A DNA stretch of 64,000 bases from contig JAYKKT010000080.1 of assembly GCA_036023115.1 (NCBI GenBank), positions 11,773,501 to 11,837,500 of the forward strand, read 5' to 3'. Made by a program: the position numbers and the translations under genes. The notes under the pieces are model-generated. The model had not been told where the DNA came from, did no database searches, and was given only the letters and a program-made list of their open reading frames with translations. Positions 24,945-37,072 of the stretch are shown piece by piece (the stretch's first letter is position 1; each line of letters begins with the position of its first letter). The DNA comes from Brasenia schreberi (lineage: Eukaryota; Streptophyta; Magnoliopsida; Nymphaeales; Cabombaceae).

Positions 24945-25459
24945 CTATAAAAAGGATGCTTCCATATTTGGTTCATCAAGAGACAATGATGCAACTTTAA
25001 GAATTCCTACTCCCTCAAATGGATCCCAACTATCTCCACCAACATCCAATATTTTTGTCTCACCTTGCACGTAATCCTTACTCTTTCTTGAAAGAAGACG
25101 AAGGTTTGTATGAACAAAAACCAAATCTTCACTTCTTTGATGCTTCAAACTTATTTCTCTATAAGAATGAATGAAGGAATATGTGCTTTAATTTTTTTTT
25201 TAACATGAATACGAGCATGATTGCGTATTTAGCTGCTTTATAACATGAATTCTATTAGGAACTTCTTCCAGCCATTGTTTTGTATAATACCTAGAAATTA
25301 TAAAACAAAAATATCAAGTAACAACATAATAATCAAACAACAAGAAAGTTATTTAAATCGTAAATCTTAAAAGAGTTTACCTCGGATTTAGCTGCTTTAC
25401 TTGCTCAATCATAAAGTCCTATTTCTCATAAACTAGATGAAGGACTAACTTATCAGTAT
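24945..25459 (-). pseudogene. Outer hAT transposase, C-terminal part
   Basis: Minus-strand continuation of the transposase after the inner insertion. The first codons after the junction read TDKLVLHLVYEK, then a stop, then DFMIEQVKQLNPR. An intron-like gap follows. The last exon (25148-24945) contains LKHQRSEDLVFVHTNLRLLS, which matches the hAT dimerisation-domain end (family: KHKRLSDLVYVQYNLRL), and closes with an Asp/Glu-rich tail ending at 24945. Confidence 0.7.
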
Positions 25460-25575
25460 CAATGTTATAAAAATCGTATCGTATTATACGATACAATACA
25501 ATTTTATTGCGTATCGTATGAAGATACGATATGATATAGGAGCACGTATCGCTTATCGTGATTTATGATGTCGTA

Positions 25576-25631
25576 TCGTATGATACAGGGTGTATTGCAC
25601 CGTATCGTACGATACACCCTGTATCGTACGA
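25576..25631. repeat. Subterminal hairpin of the inner hAT
   Basis: Arms 25576-25594 and 25613-25631 are complementary at 18 of 19 positions (TCGTATGATACAGGGTGTA), with an 18-base loop that itself contains CGTATCGTACG. Repeated GTATCG words continue back to 25470. In hAT elements such subterminal words bind the transposase; that role here is inferred. Confidence 0.8.
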
Positions 25632-26027
25632 GTTGATGTTGATTTTCTTATTATAAAATTTGGAAATCCGAAACTTATAGATTTCATTTCTTTTTCTTCA
25701 CAAACTCTTTTTCACACCATTTTCTTGCTTTTAGATCCTCTTCTTACCTTGTTTTTGTTGATTTCATGGTTTATTCACAAGATTCTCAAGTATTTCACCC
25801 AATCTAACTCTCCATCTCTAGGGTTTTTGTCAAATCTGTATCATACCTCTTTCCTTTGGCATTCTACCTGATTTTTTACTTGAAAAATTTAGGGGTTTTG
25901 TAGATTCCATGATTCTTAACATGTAAAGAGCCTTTTCTTTCTTATTGATTATGTACTCTTGTCTTAATGACTTTCGATCGAGTCGATCCGGCTTAGAAAT
26001 ATTGTACTTCTGTGTGTGAAGGGAATA

Positions 26028-28440
26028 GGCTTGTGAACAAGTGCAAGTTTTGCAATGCTGTAAAACGTGATGATATTTCTTGTATGAAACATCACTATGC
26101 AGAAACTAAGAAGGATGCTAGTGCATGTCCTCGGGTTTTCGAAACAGTGAAGTATGAGATTGAGTAGGTATTAGAGGCTTCAAAGGAGAAGAAGAGATTA
26201 AGGGTGAGAGAGAGGGCATAAATAGGTGGTTGGGATATGTCTCAACCATTTAAAGATGCTACTGCTCAAGGGATGTATGGTGACTGTGGTTATGTTGGTG
26301 ATGAATTTCATGGTACAATTGAGATGGAAGAAGAGATGGCTGAAGAGGGGAAGAGAAGGCTAGAAAAGGGAAAAAGTGTAGGTTCTAGTGGTAGTACCAA
26401 TGGAGTTGGCTCTTGTTCCAATGCAAGAGCTCCTACTCGCCCAATGCGTATGAGGGGTACTAGAGGAGGTAGTGGCCCTAGTGGGATGCCTTCATTTTTT
26501 CCCCCATGTACAACTCTTGGTGCTTAGCTAGATATTAGATCAGTTATGGCTTCAAAGGAGGTAATTAAGAAAGTAGATTTAAAGTGTGCTAAATTTTTTC
26601 ATTAAAATTGCCTCCCTTTAAATGTTGCAAATTTATTTTCTTTTCAAAGTATGACAGATGCTATTGCGAGTGTGGGATCAGGGTATAGAGTCCCTACTTA
26701 TCATGCTTTGAGGGAAACATTATTACAGAAATTGGTTGATATTGTCAATGCATTGAGTTCTAAATTTAGGGAGTCATAGAAGGATATAGGATGTTCTGTT
26801 ATAATTGATGGTTTGACAGATGGTCAGCGTAGGTCTTTGGTAAACTTTCTAGTCTATTATCTCAAAGGTATATTATTTTTGAAATCATATGACTTCTCCC
26901 ATATTGAAAAAACTGCAGATAATTTACTCCCTACTTTTGAGGAAGTTGGTGTTTCAAATATTATTCAATTTATTACTAATAATGCTACAAATTTTACAGC
27001 AGCTAGTAAGATGCTTGAGGCAAACCATCCATCCTTAGTATGGACTCCATGTGTTGCACATTGCATAGACTTAATGCTTGAAGATTTGAGTGCAATAGAT
27101 GAAAGAAGAGGGACTATAGATGCATGCTTTAATATTACAAAGTTTATTTATAACCATTCTTCTGCATTGCATTTGATGCAAATTCATATAGTTAGAAGGG
27201 AATTGATTAGGCCTTCATTGATAAGATTTGCTACAAATGTCATTACTGTGCAAAGTCTTGTCATACATAAAAATGCACTAAAAAAACTGTTTGCATATGA
27301 TGAATGGGGGTTTATTAGTTGGTATATAAAGAGGGAGGAGATTGCTAAGGTAATGAGGATGGTGGACAGTGAAAATAGACCTACTATACCTTATATATAT
27401 GATGCTATGGATGAGGCCAAATTAGAAATATAAGCAAACCTTGACCACAAGTGGTTACTTGTAAAGAAAGTTTGAAAGATAATTGATACACGTTAGAACT
27501 GTCAAATGCATCATGATTTGCATGCTGCTGCATATTTCCTTAACCCTTGTATTTAATTTTCATCTAACTTTGTAGAGGATGAATAAGTGAAAAAGGGTAT
27601 TTTAAATGCAATTGACCTTATTCAAGATTCATCTACTCGTTGTAATATTCATTTAAAGTTAAACAAGTATATACAAAGTATTGGAGATTTTGGAAGGTCA
27701 ATTGCAATCCAACTCCACTCCCAGATGTGATTAAGTATTGTATTTTTATTGATATTCATTTAAGTTATTAATTGATTGACTTCATGTGTTTCTTATTAAT
27801 CATTATCGTGTTTTATTTTAGATAAATGGTGGGCTCGTTTTGGTGTAGATGCACCGAATTTGGCAAGATTTACTCAACGTATATTTAGCCAAACATGTAG
27901 TTCGAGTGGGTGCGAGAGAAATTAGAGCATGGTCGACTGCATGATTTGGTATACGTTGCCTATAACATGAAGTTAAGGTAAAGCTAATAATTAAAAAATA
28001 TATATTGTTTGTTATTGCCTAGTTCTTGACTTCTTTCTTAATCTTATTAATAATGAATGCTTGATGTGGTTATATTACATTTGATATTCTTTATAATTTG
28101 AATATTCTTTCTTTACAGAAAAATGCAAAAGGATGCAAGAAGGACAAAGAAGGTGTAATATGACCAGTTGAGTTACAAAAATATTGATATTCTTGATGAT
28201 TGGGTTGAAGAGGAGGATCTCCCTATAATTTTAGAAGATGAAAATTGGAGGACACTGCAAGCCGAAGCAAAACTTAGAGTTAGAGACGATGAAAATGAAG
28301 CTGAAGGTATTGGATGGGCAGATCCTATTATGGAGGAAGAAAAGGGAGGAGATGATAATGATGATGGTGATGGTGATGGTGGTGATCCAGACTACGTTGA
28401 TTATAATGCTTTTGTTGATTATGATCCATATTGTAGATGA
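26028..28440 (+). pseudogene. Inner hAT transposase (BED finger, DUF659, hAT C-terminal) remnant
   Basis: BED-type finger near 26040-26150 (NKCKFCNAVKRDDISCMKHH ... CPRVFETVKYEIE), then a stop and a Gly/Ser/Arg-rich linker (26237-26527). The DUF659 and catalytic region (26650-27433) reads IDGLTDGQRRSLVNFLVYYL ... FITNNATNFTAASKMLE ... WTPCVAHCIDLMLEDL. The C-terminal hAT block at 27822-27977 (WWARFGVDAPNLARFTQRIF) is preceded by a TTTTATTTTAG splice acceptor and followed by a GTAAAG donor. In it GCERN runs directly into LEHGRLHDLVYVAYNMKL, so about a dozen conserved residues are deleted. The last exon (28119-28440) ends in an Asp/Glu-rich tail. Stops at 26167, 26219 and elsewhere inactivate it. 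Confidence 0.88.
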
Positions 28441-28706
28441 TTGTAATTTGTTTTAACTTTTATTTATAAGTCACTAAGTTGTAAGTTGTACTTATAGTTG
28501 TAAGTTATACTTGTAAGTTATAACCTTGATGATTATGAATTCTATGTATTATAGAATATGGAATCATGGATTATAGATTAATAGAATATGAAATTATATT
28601 ATTTATGGAATATGGATGCTTGTAGCCTTGTTATGGAGATGTTTTTGTTATAGTATGGATGCTTGAATACAGGCAACGATACGGTTTTTATAACATTGAT
28701 CAGTAT

Positions 28707-30085
28707 CGCATAGTCGAAGCATATCATAAATAGGCTTTGTGAAGTTTAAAATACAAACAATCTTATCCCATCAAAGATCATTCAAAATGATATTTTCGCA
28801 ACAATCACTTTTAGAACATCATCATCTCTATAATGAGACCACTAGTCACTGATAACTATTCTTTGAAGATCATGCTTGATGGTTCTTATCCTTTTTAACA
28901 TAATAATCGTCGAAACAAATATTGTTTTAGCAATAACAAGTAACTTTAGATGCACAAACTGATTATACATTGCTAACCTCATAGAATGATTCATGATAAA
29001 GTTTTTAATAGTAATGACATCATTAATAACATTTGTTATCTAATAACACTTGTTATAAGGAACTTCATTATTTATAGAGTTCTTAAGCTAACAAATATTT
29101 TTTAAAGCAAGGTTTAATGTATGCATTACACATGGTGTCCAAAAAATATTAGGATAAATTGATTCAATAATCATCCCAATTGCTCTACAAATAGGTGCAT
29201 TATTTGTTACAACTTACACAATATTTTGATATTCAATCTCATTAATAACTTTCATAATTTTATCCGCAATAAAGTTCTTATCTTTTACCTCACCAAAGCA
29301 ATCAATAGACCTTATAAACGTAGATCCTACATCTGAAATAACCATAAAGTTAATCAAAAGTCTTCTTTGTACATCAGTCCATCCATCTGTAACTATGCTC
29401 ACTCTCTTTTCTTGCAAAGTATCTTTGATAGGTTGAAGCAATCTCATTAAATGAGTTTTCTCTCTTTGCAATAGTGTAGTCCTAATAGCATTGTAACTAA
29501 GTGGAACAAAATCAGAAATTGAGGTGTTATAAGCATATTTGAATGCACTAATATAGTAAAGGTTTTTAGCTATATTAAAAGGCAAACCTCCATCATAAAA
29601 GAACTTTGCTATTTCACATGTCAAATAATCTCTTGCTTCAATGTTAAATGCTTTTGCTATTTGGCTTTCACCGTCTCTTTTTCTCTTACTTCCATCAAAC
29701 GATTCACACGTAGGTGGATTCAAACTTGCAGTTCCAATAGGTAAGGGAACTTGTAATTGTCTAACTCTTTTATGTTGTTCTCTCTCAATTTGTCTCATCT
29801 TTGAAAGATATTGATCAGTAACAGTAAAACAAACAACTATGCCATTTTTTTTTTCCTTTAATAAGTGACACTTCACTCTAAAGTAAAACTCTTTGTAACT
29901 TAAACCACAATAGTTACACCGTCAACTTGCATTTTCTCCTCCTGTCTTTTTATCTTGTAACAAGAATACATATGCCAAAAGTAGAAAACATTTTTAAAGT
30001 CTTCCAAATGCAAATTTACTAGTGATAGAAGAGGACGAAGTACTACCACTAGCATACATATTAGATAAATATTTAAAATAAACAA
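28707..30085 (-). pseudogene. Outer hAT transposase, N-terminal and central part
   Basis: Reading down from about 29945, the BED finger is CNYCGLSYKEFYFRVKCHLL; the usual Trp before the first Cys has become a TGA stop. The intact stretch 29876-29214 has a basic linker (RQIEREQHKRVRQLQ), an NIAKNLYYISAFKYAYN segment and the DUF659 motif VSIVTDGWTDVQRRLLINFM. Below 29214, across frameshifts, come TNNAPICRAIGMIIE and YPNIFWTPCVMHTLNLAL, then a DWWSHYRDDD stretch, up to the insertion point at 28706. This family is clearly different from the inner hAT. Confidence 0.85.
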
Positions 30086-31320
30086 TATTTAACTATCAAT
30101 AAACAAAAATAGATTCACAAGTATGAAGCAAAAAATATTGTATGATCGCTAGAGATAAATGTTAGAACAACAATGAATTAGAGAAGATGGGGATAACTGC
30201 AGGTCACTTCAAGTAAAAGCATTCCTTGAGATGAAATTGAATAGAAAATGGAAGAGATAATGTTAGACAAACATGAAGATGAATGCCACTTTATGATGAT
30301 GGTCCATTCATATAAAAATAATTTAATGTAGAACTAAGACTTTTTCTTGGTTTTGGGCACACTGAAGTCAAAATGAAGGAGTTATCTGGATGCTTATGGA
30401 AATTCCTTTGGGTTAATAATTGAGGCCCACTTGAGAGTTTCGAGGAAGGTATAGTAGGAAACTCATGGAAATTGTACGGACACTTCATAATGTTTGAGGC
30501 TCTTAATTGCCAGTTCATTTATTTTCAACTAGAAAGATCCCAAAACAATGTATCAGCAAATCAAGGTATAACTTTAACCATATTATTTGTTAATTTGCAA
30601 AGTGAAACTATTATGAGTCGGGTTCTTCTTTAAGCAATACATCTTTACACAAATCAACATGCTAAAACATACTTTGAGAACATCAAGATACTGGACCTAA
30701 ACTAGCATCATAGTAATAGAGCATAAGGCAACAGATAACCAAAATTGGTCTGTCATTAATTTCATCGCATAGAATAATGGCATCACAATACCCTGGTTGT
30801 GTTATGAACTTAGAATTGAAAGGGGAACAAACATGGATTCAAAAGTAGAAAAAAATTTCAACCAAAAGAAAATAATGGTTTCACATCATATTGCCGCCTT
30901 CACAGAAAAGAATTAGCATGTCTAGTTCAACATTCAGTAAAGGGATCATAACGAAGTCGAAAAATATGCTAGAAGGACCTTCAGGTTGGTTTTCTTGGTT
31001 CTTGGCAAAGATGCTAGGATTGGGGCTCGCCGGTCATCCATGAACCATCGTCGTTAGCCGATCATCTGCCGCTCGCAGCCGCCAGTGATGAGCAGAGCAG
31101 AGAGGGAGAGGCACTAGGAATGGGACATTGGGAATGGGGTAGAGCAGAGAGAGAGACATTGAGAATGGGCACAGGGTTTGTTTTTATAGCTAACTTTTGG
31201 GGATCGGGTATGGGTCGACCCGATCCAGTAAATACCCGATACGGGTACTTAACATACCCATATTGGGTACGCATTTTGTGGTATTAGTACGTAACAATAT
31301 GCATACCCATACCCGTATAT

Positions 31321-34300
31321 GGGTATGTCATCCACGTTGACATGTCGTGCAACATAGATTGCATGGCATCCCTCGATCTGACTATCCCATGAGACTTATA
31401 TAATCCATCCACCACAGTCCAATCTGGTTCAATTTCCCTTTACCCATTAATTATCCAATCAAAACCAGTCATAGTCTAAACCTAGGAACCTTTCTAGATT
31501 TATTCAAAAAAGAGTGTCTCTAGGTAGCCTAAAATAGAAACCTAATCCATCCAACCCACTCGACCAAATCTACCCCATTTAGAAATGAAAGTTACTCCGT
31601 TAGAAAACCTAAATCAACCTTAGCCCACCTTATATCATCCTACACACAAATGAGAAGGAGGTAACCTCAGCTTTTATTGCTCCCCTCTCCCCAAGTGTGC
31701 AAGGATTTTAATTTAAATTAGTCAAACAAATTGTTAGCGCAAAGGTTAACCCTTGTTCAAAGAAATTAGAAGACTTTATTGTGAAATAATTGAAAGGGGC
31801 CCATATACATTTGGAGTGATTAGATGTAGTCCTAAAAATCATATTTCAAATTTCTTCTTCTTTTTGAAGAAGGTAAGTAAATCGAGGTCTCATAAAACTT
31901 AAATTTGTAAACAATTCTCTTTGAGCATAGTCAGTGGGGCCTGTAGTTCTACCAACTCATTTGGCTAGCATTTGTTGGTAATTTCTACCTATCTTGTGAG
32001 CAATTGGATTGAACCATAAGAAACAAGATGTGCATAGTGTAAAACACATATATACTATCTTAAAACAACTTTGATTCGAAGGAGCCTTTTGCAAAACTAG
32101 TTTCAGTTCTATCAAAATAGAATTGATTTTGTTTCATATAGTTTGTATTTTATTGAGACTTTTTTAAAGATCCAAAAATTCTGAAAATTTTGTCAAAGCG
32201 GGTGCGAGGTTTTATTGACAATTTTTGTCTATATTTTTGGACCCTTTGGTGATAAAATAAAAATAAAAGGTTCTCAACTGAATGCTATTATGAAATTTGG
32301 ATAATGCCTATGACTAAAACTCAAGGTCTCAGTAAAATCCCTATAAGTTGGTATATATATCTCCGATTTTTCTCAAACTTATCACTGTGAAAATCTACAT
32401 ATGCTTTTCGATGACACCATCCGTGATGGATTTGGGTACCTATAAGTCGAGTTATATTAGATTTACCAAATAGGGGTTGCAGGACCTCTATCACAGGTTG
32501 GTTAAGCCCGGGCTGAATCAGATCTTTAATGATTTTTTTGATGAACCTTTTACATATCTAAAATTAATGAAAAATTTAGAAGTATCCTCCTATATGTGTG
32601 CCACTTTAAAAAAAAATGACATTTTCTTTGAAAATGAATTCGAAAAAAATCCAACAATCCAATAGGTTTATGCTAGATACTGAAATTTTCTTATAGAAGA
32701 TAATGATGCATCCGATTAGAAGGTTAATGATTTAGTGATGACTCAAAGGATTTCGTTAAGGACTTATGTTAATTCGAGGAGAAACTCATCCACATATATA
32801 TCCCTAGGGCACCTCTCTAAAGGGTTGTTCATTTGAGTCATAACCCAATTTTCTCCCTAACATAAATTTATTAGTGATTAATCCACCATACAAGTAATTA
32901 CATACTCATGTCAATGAATTTAATCGGATAACTGTGTTCCTATTATAGTTTCTTGAATCGAGTTAGGAACAACCAATCCACCAAATGAATAGGAGAAGGG
33001 ATGATATATCATATAATCATAGAATAAGAAGTGAAAGTGTAAGATATGTATATTACGAAAGAATCAATAGATATTTACAAAGTTAATGGATTCCTCTCAC
33101 CTATAACCCACTCCTTCATGGCTCTAGATTTGGACGATCCTCCTTTTCTAATGATATGCCATGAAAATGATTTTTTTCTTTTAAGATATAATGATTTGGG
33201 GGAAGAGCCCCAAGCTTACAACAAATTGCACAAAATAAAAGGGGAGAAAAGGTAGCTCGAAGGCTTCTCTATTGGTCTCTGGTTCTCTTGGATGATTCTC
33301 TCATGTTAACTCTCTTCTCTCTTTGGTTTGTCTCTTTTCTTTCTTGGGTTCCCATCTTTTGCTAGCTAAAGTCCCCTATTTATAGGCAACAAATCAAACC
33401 AGATCTTTTCTCAATTATTGGGCCTGATACAGATCCAAATCTAATCTATCAAGGGACCAACACTACTACACCGCTGCAGGTGGACATCCACATGTGGGAG
33501 GAGCAATTGCACAAGTGTGGTATGTGGGAAGAGGGTTAGAGAAGCTGGAGGATGTGTGAAGGCCAACCCGTAGGCACCGCGTGCCAGTGCATGCGATTGT
33601 GGTGCTTTTGATGGGTGGTAGTGGTGCACGTGGTGTCTGATTGTAGCACTTATAACCTTTCTTTCTCCATGGGTTGATCTCTTTAACCTTCCTGAACCGT
33701 TTTAACCTTCTAATGGGTATAAGATTGCTTGAAATAGAATCTTCCTTTGTTCGGGGTATTTTGGACTTTCACTTGATGCTTTTTGCTTGAGCTTGGGCTA
33801 TCGCTGAACTCGAGTCCTCTGAGTTTTTGGGGTCCTCCTTTTCTCCAACACATTTCAGGCCTCTTTATTCTATTTTTTGTCTTTTTAATTCAAATACTTT
33901 TGTACGGGTAAAATGATTATTTTACAAATATTTTTGCAGGTAGAACTTATTTTGGTGCAAAATACCTCATTTTGACTTCTATGATCTCTTATTTGAAGAA
34001 ATCATGCTTAAAACATTGAAATTTAAAAATTACAATCTTGAGGGCAAAATAGCCATTTTTGAATTTTGTAAAAGTTCAATTTTTTTTTATGTGGTTTCAA
34101 GTACCCCTCATTTTGAGATTCCTACAAAATTTTGGGTGTTTAGAGCTACATATCACAAAAATGCATACGTGAGCACCTAGTTATTCATAGTAATCAAGGA
34201 AAAACCTAGGAATCAACTTCGTACTCGAGTAGTCATTCATGGACCCTCTTCTTTAACTCCACATAATCCAAAAAGAAGCAGAATAGATTTAGAAGTAGGA

Positions 34301-35619
34301 CAAGATCTTAGGGATCAACCAACAAGGGTATCCTCTACAATCACATATCTACTCTTTCCTATTGTGCCAATTCTTCCTTAGTTTAAGTCAAGATCCTCCT
34401 CCTACTCACCCCTCATATATCTCATGTACCTAAGGTTCAACATTTAGAACCTTAGGGATCAACCTCTGCACATGTCGTCTCTTCGAAGTCACTCACGGAG
34501 GATAACACTTCTCAAAATTATTATGGATACCCCTTTTCATATTTCTCTTAGAGTAAATCATATTAGGCATTTACTAATTCATATATACTACTCTTTTCCA
34601 TCCATATTAGTCACTTTAAATTCATATTTCTTAGTCATTAATTAATCTTTTATATCTTGGGCTTTTAAAAGATTTTTATTTTCTTGTAAATCTAGTTTTC
34701 AATTTATGCATCATTAGATCATCATAAACATACATAGAATCCATTGATCACCCTATCTACTTCCTTTGCATTATTGTCATACCTTAATTGCATTGATTCT
34801 TCATAGCATATTTATTCATGTCAGCCACACCATCTTGATTGCCATTAATTAGGTTCTAAGCATCCATTAAATTCCTTTGTCCTTGTATCAATTCCTTTTG
34901 AATTCTCTTATATTTTTATTCTTTAGCTTTATTCTTACATAGATAGTTTAATTCTTTGTTAGGTTAAAATTATTTTGTATATTAGATTTAATTCATGCTT
35001 GTCGAAGATCATATTCTTGCATCCCGTTGCATAGTTTTTTTAATTTCATATACATTTGATTTTATAAAATATTTAAAATTTGTGCACACTCCATATCAAG
35101 TCTCTGTAAATTATGATTTTCTAGATCATAAGATCTCTCCAAATCAGGATATTTCTGCATCTTAAAACTTTTTATAATTAGTTGCATATTTCATTTATTA
35201 TATAATTGTTAATTAGGACATTATTTTTTAGGGTTGATTCTAGCCATATCCATATTATGTCCATATCCCCTTTAGGATTCATATCCATTTTAGATCCATT
35301 TTCATCCAAGAGTCCACATTCTATTTAGAGATCCAAATCTAACTAAAAAAACAATAGGAAAAGGAAGCCTTTTTGTGCTCACATTTCAATTCATGTGTAT
35401 ATGTATTCTTTTATTAGTGAGAAATTTTGTAGTGCAAGAGCCGATCCTTGCTTTTTGGGACAAGAAAGTAATTGTGAAAAGAATCTTAATAGGACCCATA
35501 ACGCAAAAAAAGAGAGCTAATAAGAGGTGAGTCACTCTTGAATTAGTTTTTATTTACTTTCAATAAATTAAAAAAATTGAATATAAGTTGAGGATTCCAC
35601 AAAATCTAAAATTTGTATA
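31321..35619. other. Repeat-derived stretch, mostly unassigned
   Basis: No gene is recognisable on either strand. 32.2-34.2 kb has LTR-like features, including a minus-strand TATA box at 33377-33384 inside CCTATAAATAGGGGAC with a pyrimidine-rich (plus) region beyond it, consistent with an old gypsy-type LTR read on the minus strand. Boundaries, PBS and partner LTR were not found. 34.2-35.6 kb is AT-rich. Confidence 0.4.
33377..33384 (-). promoter_or_regulatory. TATA box in an LTR-like sequence
   Basis: TATAAATA on the minus strand, followed downstream by AGGGGACTTTAGC. The setting resembles a gypsy LTR promoter, but no LTR ends were defined. Confidence 0.3.
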
Positions 35620-36765
35620 TAGTAAATTTCAAAGCAATCTTAGTTGGCAACATTAGGTTGTCATGAAGAAAATTTTGACATATCTAAACGGAAGAAGGGG
35701 CTTAAAATTATGCCATCACGTAGATGAACAAAAGTGGTTAGATAATCAAATGTTGAGTGTGTTGGGAGTAAAGATAACAATAAATCAATCTCTAGTCATG
35801 TTTTTTTTTTGAAAAGTGTTGTTTCTTATTTAGGTAAGAAGCAAGGTTGTGTTGCTTTGTGTAAATAAAAAATTGAGTATGTTGCTTGCAATATGCCAGT
35901 AACTACTGACATTTGGATAAACCACTTCATAGGAGATTTAAATTTAGACATAACCAATGAGTTGGTTGTTATTTATTGTGAAAACAATGTGGCTATCAAT
36001 TTTATAAAAGGTATAAATGATAATACTTGGAGCAAGTATATTATGGTAAAACATCATTATGTATATGATATGTTTCAAAGAATGAAATATTAATGTCTTA
36101 TTTGTCTACTGAAATATGATAGGGACCCTTTGACTAAAGGTATATCCGAAGATCTCTTTACTTAATATATTACAGACACCGCTCTATGATATACCTTGAT
36201 GTGTGAGAACACAAACATGAGTTGTTATGAAAGGAAAATGTATTAATTACGAAAAACAACATAATAAGTATAGCACATGATAGCACTTCTATTTTACTAG
36301 AAAATTAACACAATAAGGTAAGCCACAGAATAGTGAGAGTGAGAGGAAACAATTGTTTCATGCTTTAGCTCAAGTGGTCAAGTGAGAGATGTAAGTTAAC
36401 TTACATGATGATAGCCATGCTTAGCTTGTGCTCCATGAAATCAAGAAAGAAAGGGTCCTCTTTCCTTATTTCATCGGATGTATTTTTCTTTAGTTGTAAA
36501 ATAGATTTACAAAAGAAACATTGTTTTCCTAAATGAAAAGAGGAATCATGGAGCCGTTTCTCCTAGGTTGAAAACAGAATACCTTGGATGGAAATTATAA
36601 AAAAGAAAGGAAGAAAGAAAAATATAAATAAGAGAAAACTCTTTTGTATCTCTTTCTACAAAAAATTACAGATTGTGAAAAAGCTCGTTGAAGCAAACTG
36701 TCTGGCGATTTACAATCTCGCGATGCTCTCTAGATCTCCTTCTTTTCTTTTTGTCTTCGGTTCAC

Positions 36766-36770
<5 letters not shown>
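35620..36770 (+). mobile_element. Second Ty1/copia element, 3' end only
   Basis: 35625-36150 reads as the RNase H end of copia pol with stops (MKKILTYLNG, VVIYCENNVAINFIKG, SKYIMVKHHYVYDM, then DPLTKGISEDLFT). It is homologous to 19676-20230 of the first copia element. A purine run AAGTGAGAGA is followed by an LTR. The gag, integrase and RT parts are not found upstream, so the element is 5'-truncated or interrupted. Confidence 0.8.
36390..36770 (+). repeat. 3' LTR of the second copia element
   Basis: Starts TGTAAGTTAACTTAC after the same purine tract as the first copia and probably ends CACCAACA at 36770, just before a TA microsatellite. The right boundary is inferred from the similar ACA end of the first element. 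It ends about 240 bases upstream of the defensin TATA box. Confidence 0.65.

Positions 36771-36835
<65 letters not shown>
36769..36835. repeat. (TA)n(TG)n microsatellite upstream of the defensin gene
   Basis: About 26 TA units followed by about 7 TG units, then further GT-rich sequence to about 36880. Confidence 0.97.
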
Positions 36836-37011
36836 ACGTGAGCATGCCTGCGTGTGTCACGTGTGTGTGCGTGTACTTGTGTATTTCAACATTGGAAGTT
36901 TTATATTCCCATACAGAAGTCGCTGAGATGACCCTCCATGAACCTAACCTGAGATACCTATATGGAAATCTCTCAAAAGTTGTTTTACCCAAATTTAGAG
37001 AGCATACATGC

Positions 37012-37019
37012 TATAAATA
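37012..37019 (+). promoter_or_regulatory. TATA box of the defensin-like gene
   Basis: TATAAATA, 61 bases before the start codon. It predicts a transcription start near 37043 and a leader of about 30 bases. Confidence 0.75.
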
Positions 37020-37072
37020 CGTATGTCCTTAGGCCTCCCAGTCTGTAATGAACGCAAGGAGCAGCGGCAAAC

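Larger units (their letters stand above)
25460..28698 (+). mobile_element. Inner hAT transposon, 3.24 kb
   Basis: Terminal inverted repeats are CAATGTTATAAAAATCG... at the left and its complement (...GGTTTTTATAACATTG) at the right, with one mismatch over about 23 bases. It is flanked by an exact 8-base target duplication ATCAGTAT (25452-25459 and 28699-28706), the length diagnostic of hAT. Inside is a decayed BED/DUF659/hAT transposase on the plus strand. The left end carries a cluster of CGTATCGTA-type words and a hairpin. It inserted into the coding region of another hAT transposase. Confidence 0.96.
23005..31320 (-). mobile_element. Outer hAT transposon, decayed, interrupted by a second hAT
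   Basis: A hAT transposase gene on the minus strand begins near 30085 and ends at 24945, but is split by the inner hAT at 25460-28698. Related end sequences in opposite orientation lie near 23005 (TATGGATATGGGTATAGCA) and, reverse-complemented, near 31320 (TATACGGGTATGGGTATGCA). These are the best candidates for diverged terminal inverted repeats. Further GGGTA/TACCC words follow at both ends. No 8-base target duplication could be fixed, so the outer limits are approximate. Without the inner element it would be about 5.1 kb. Confidence 0.6.
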
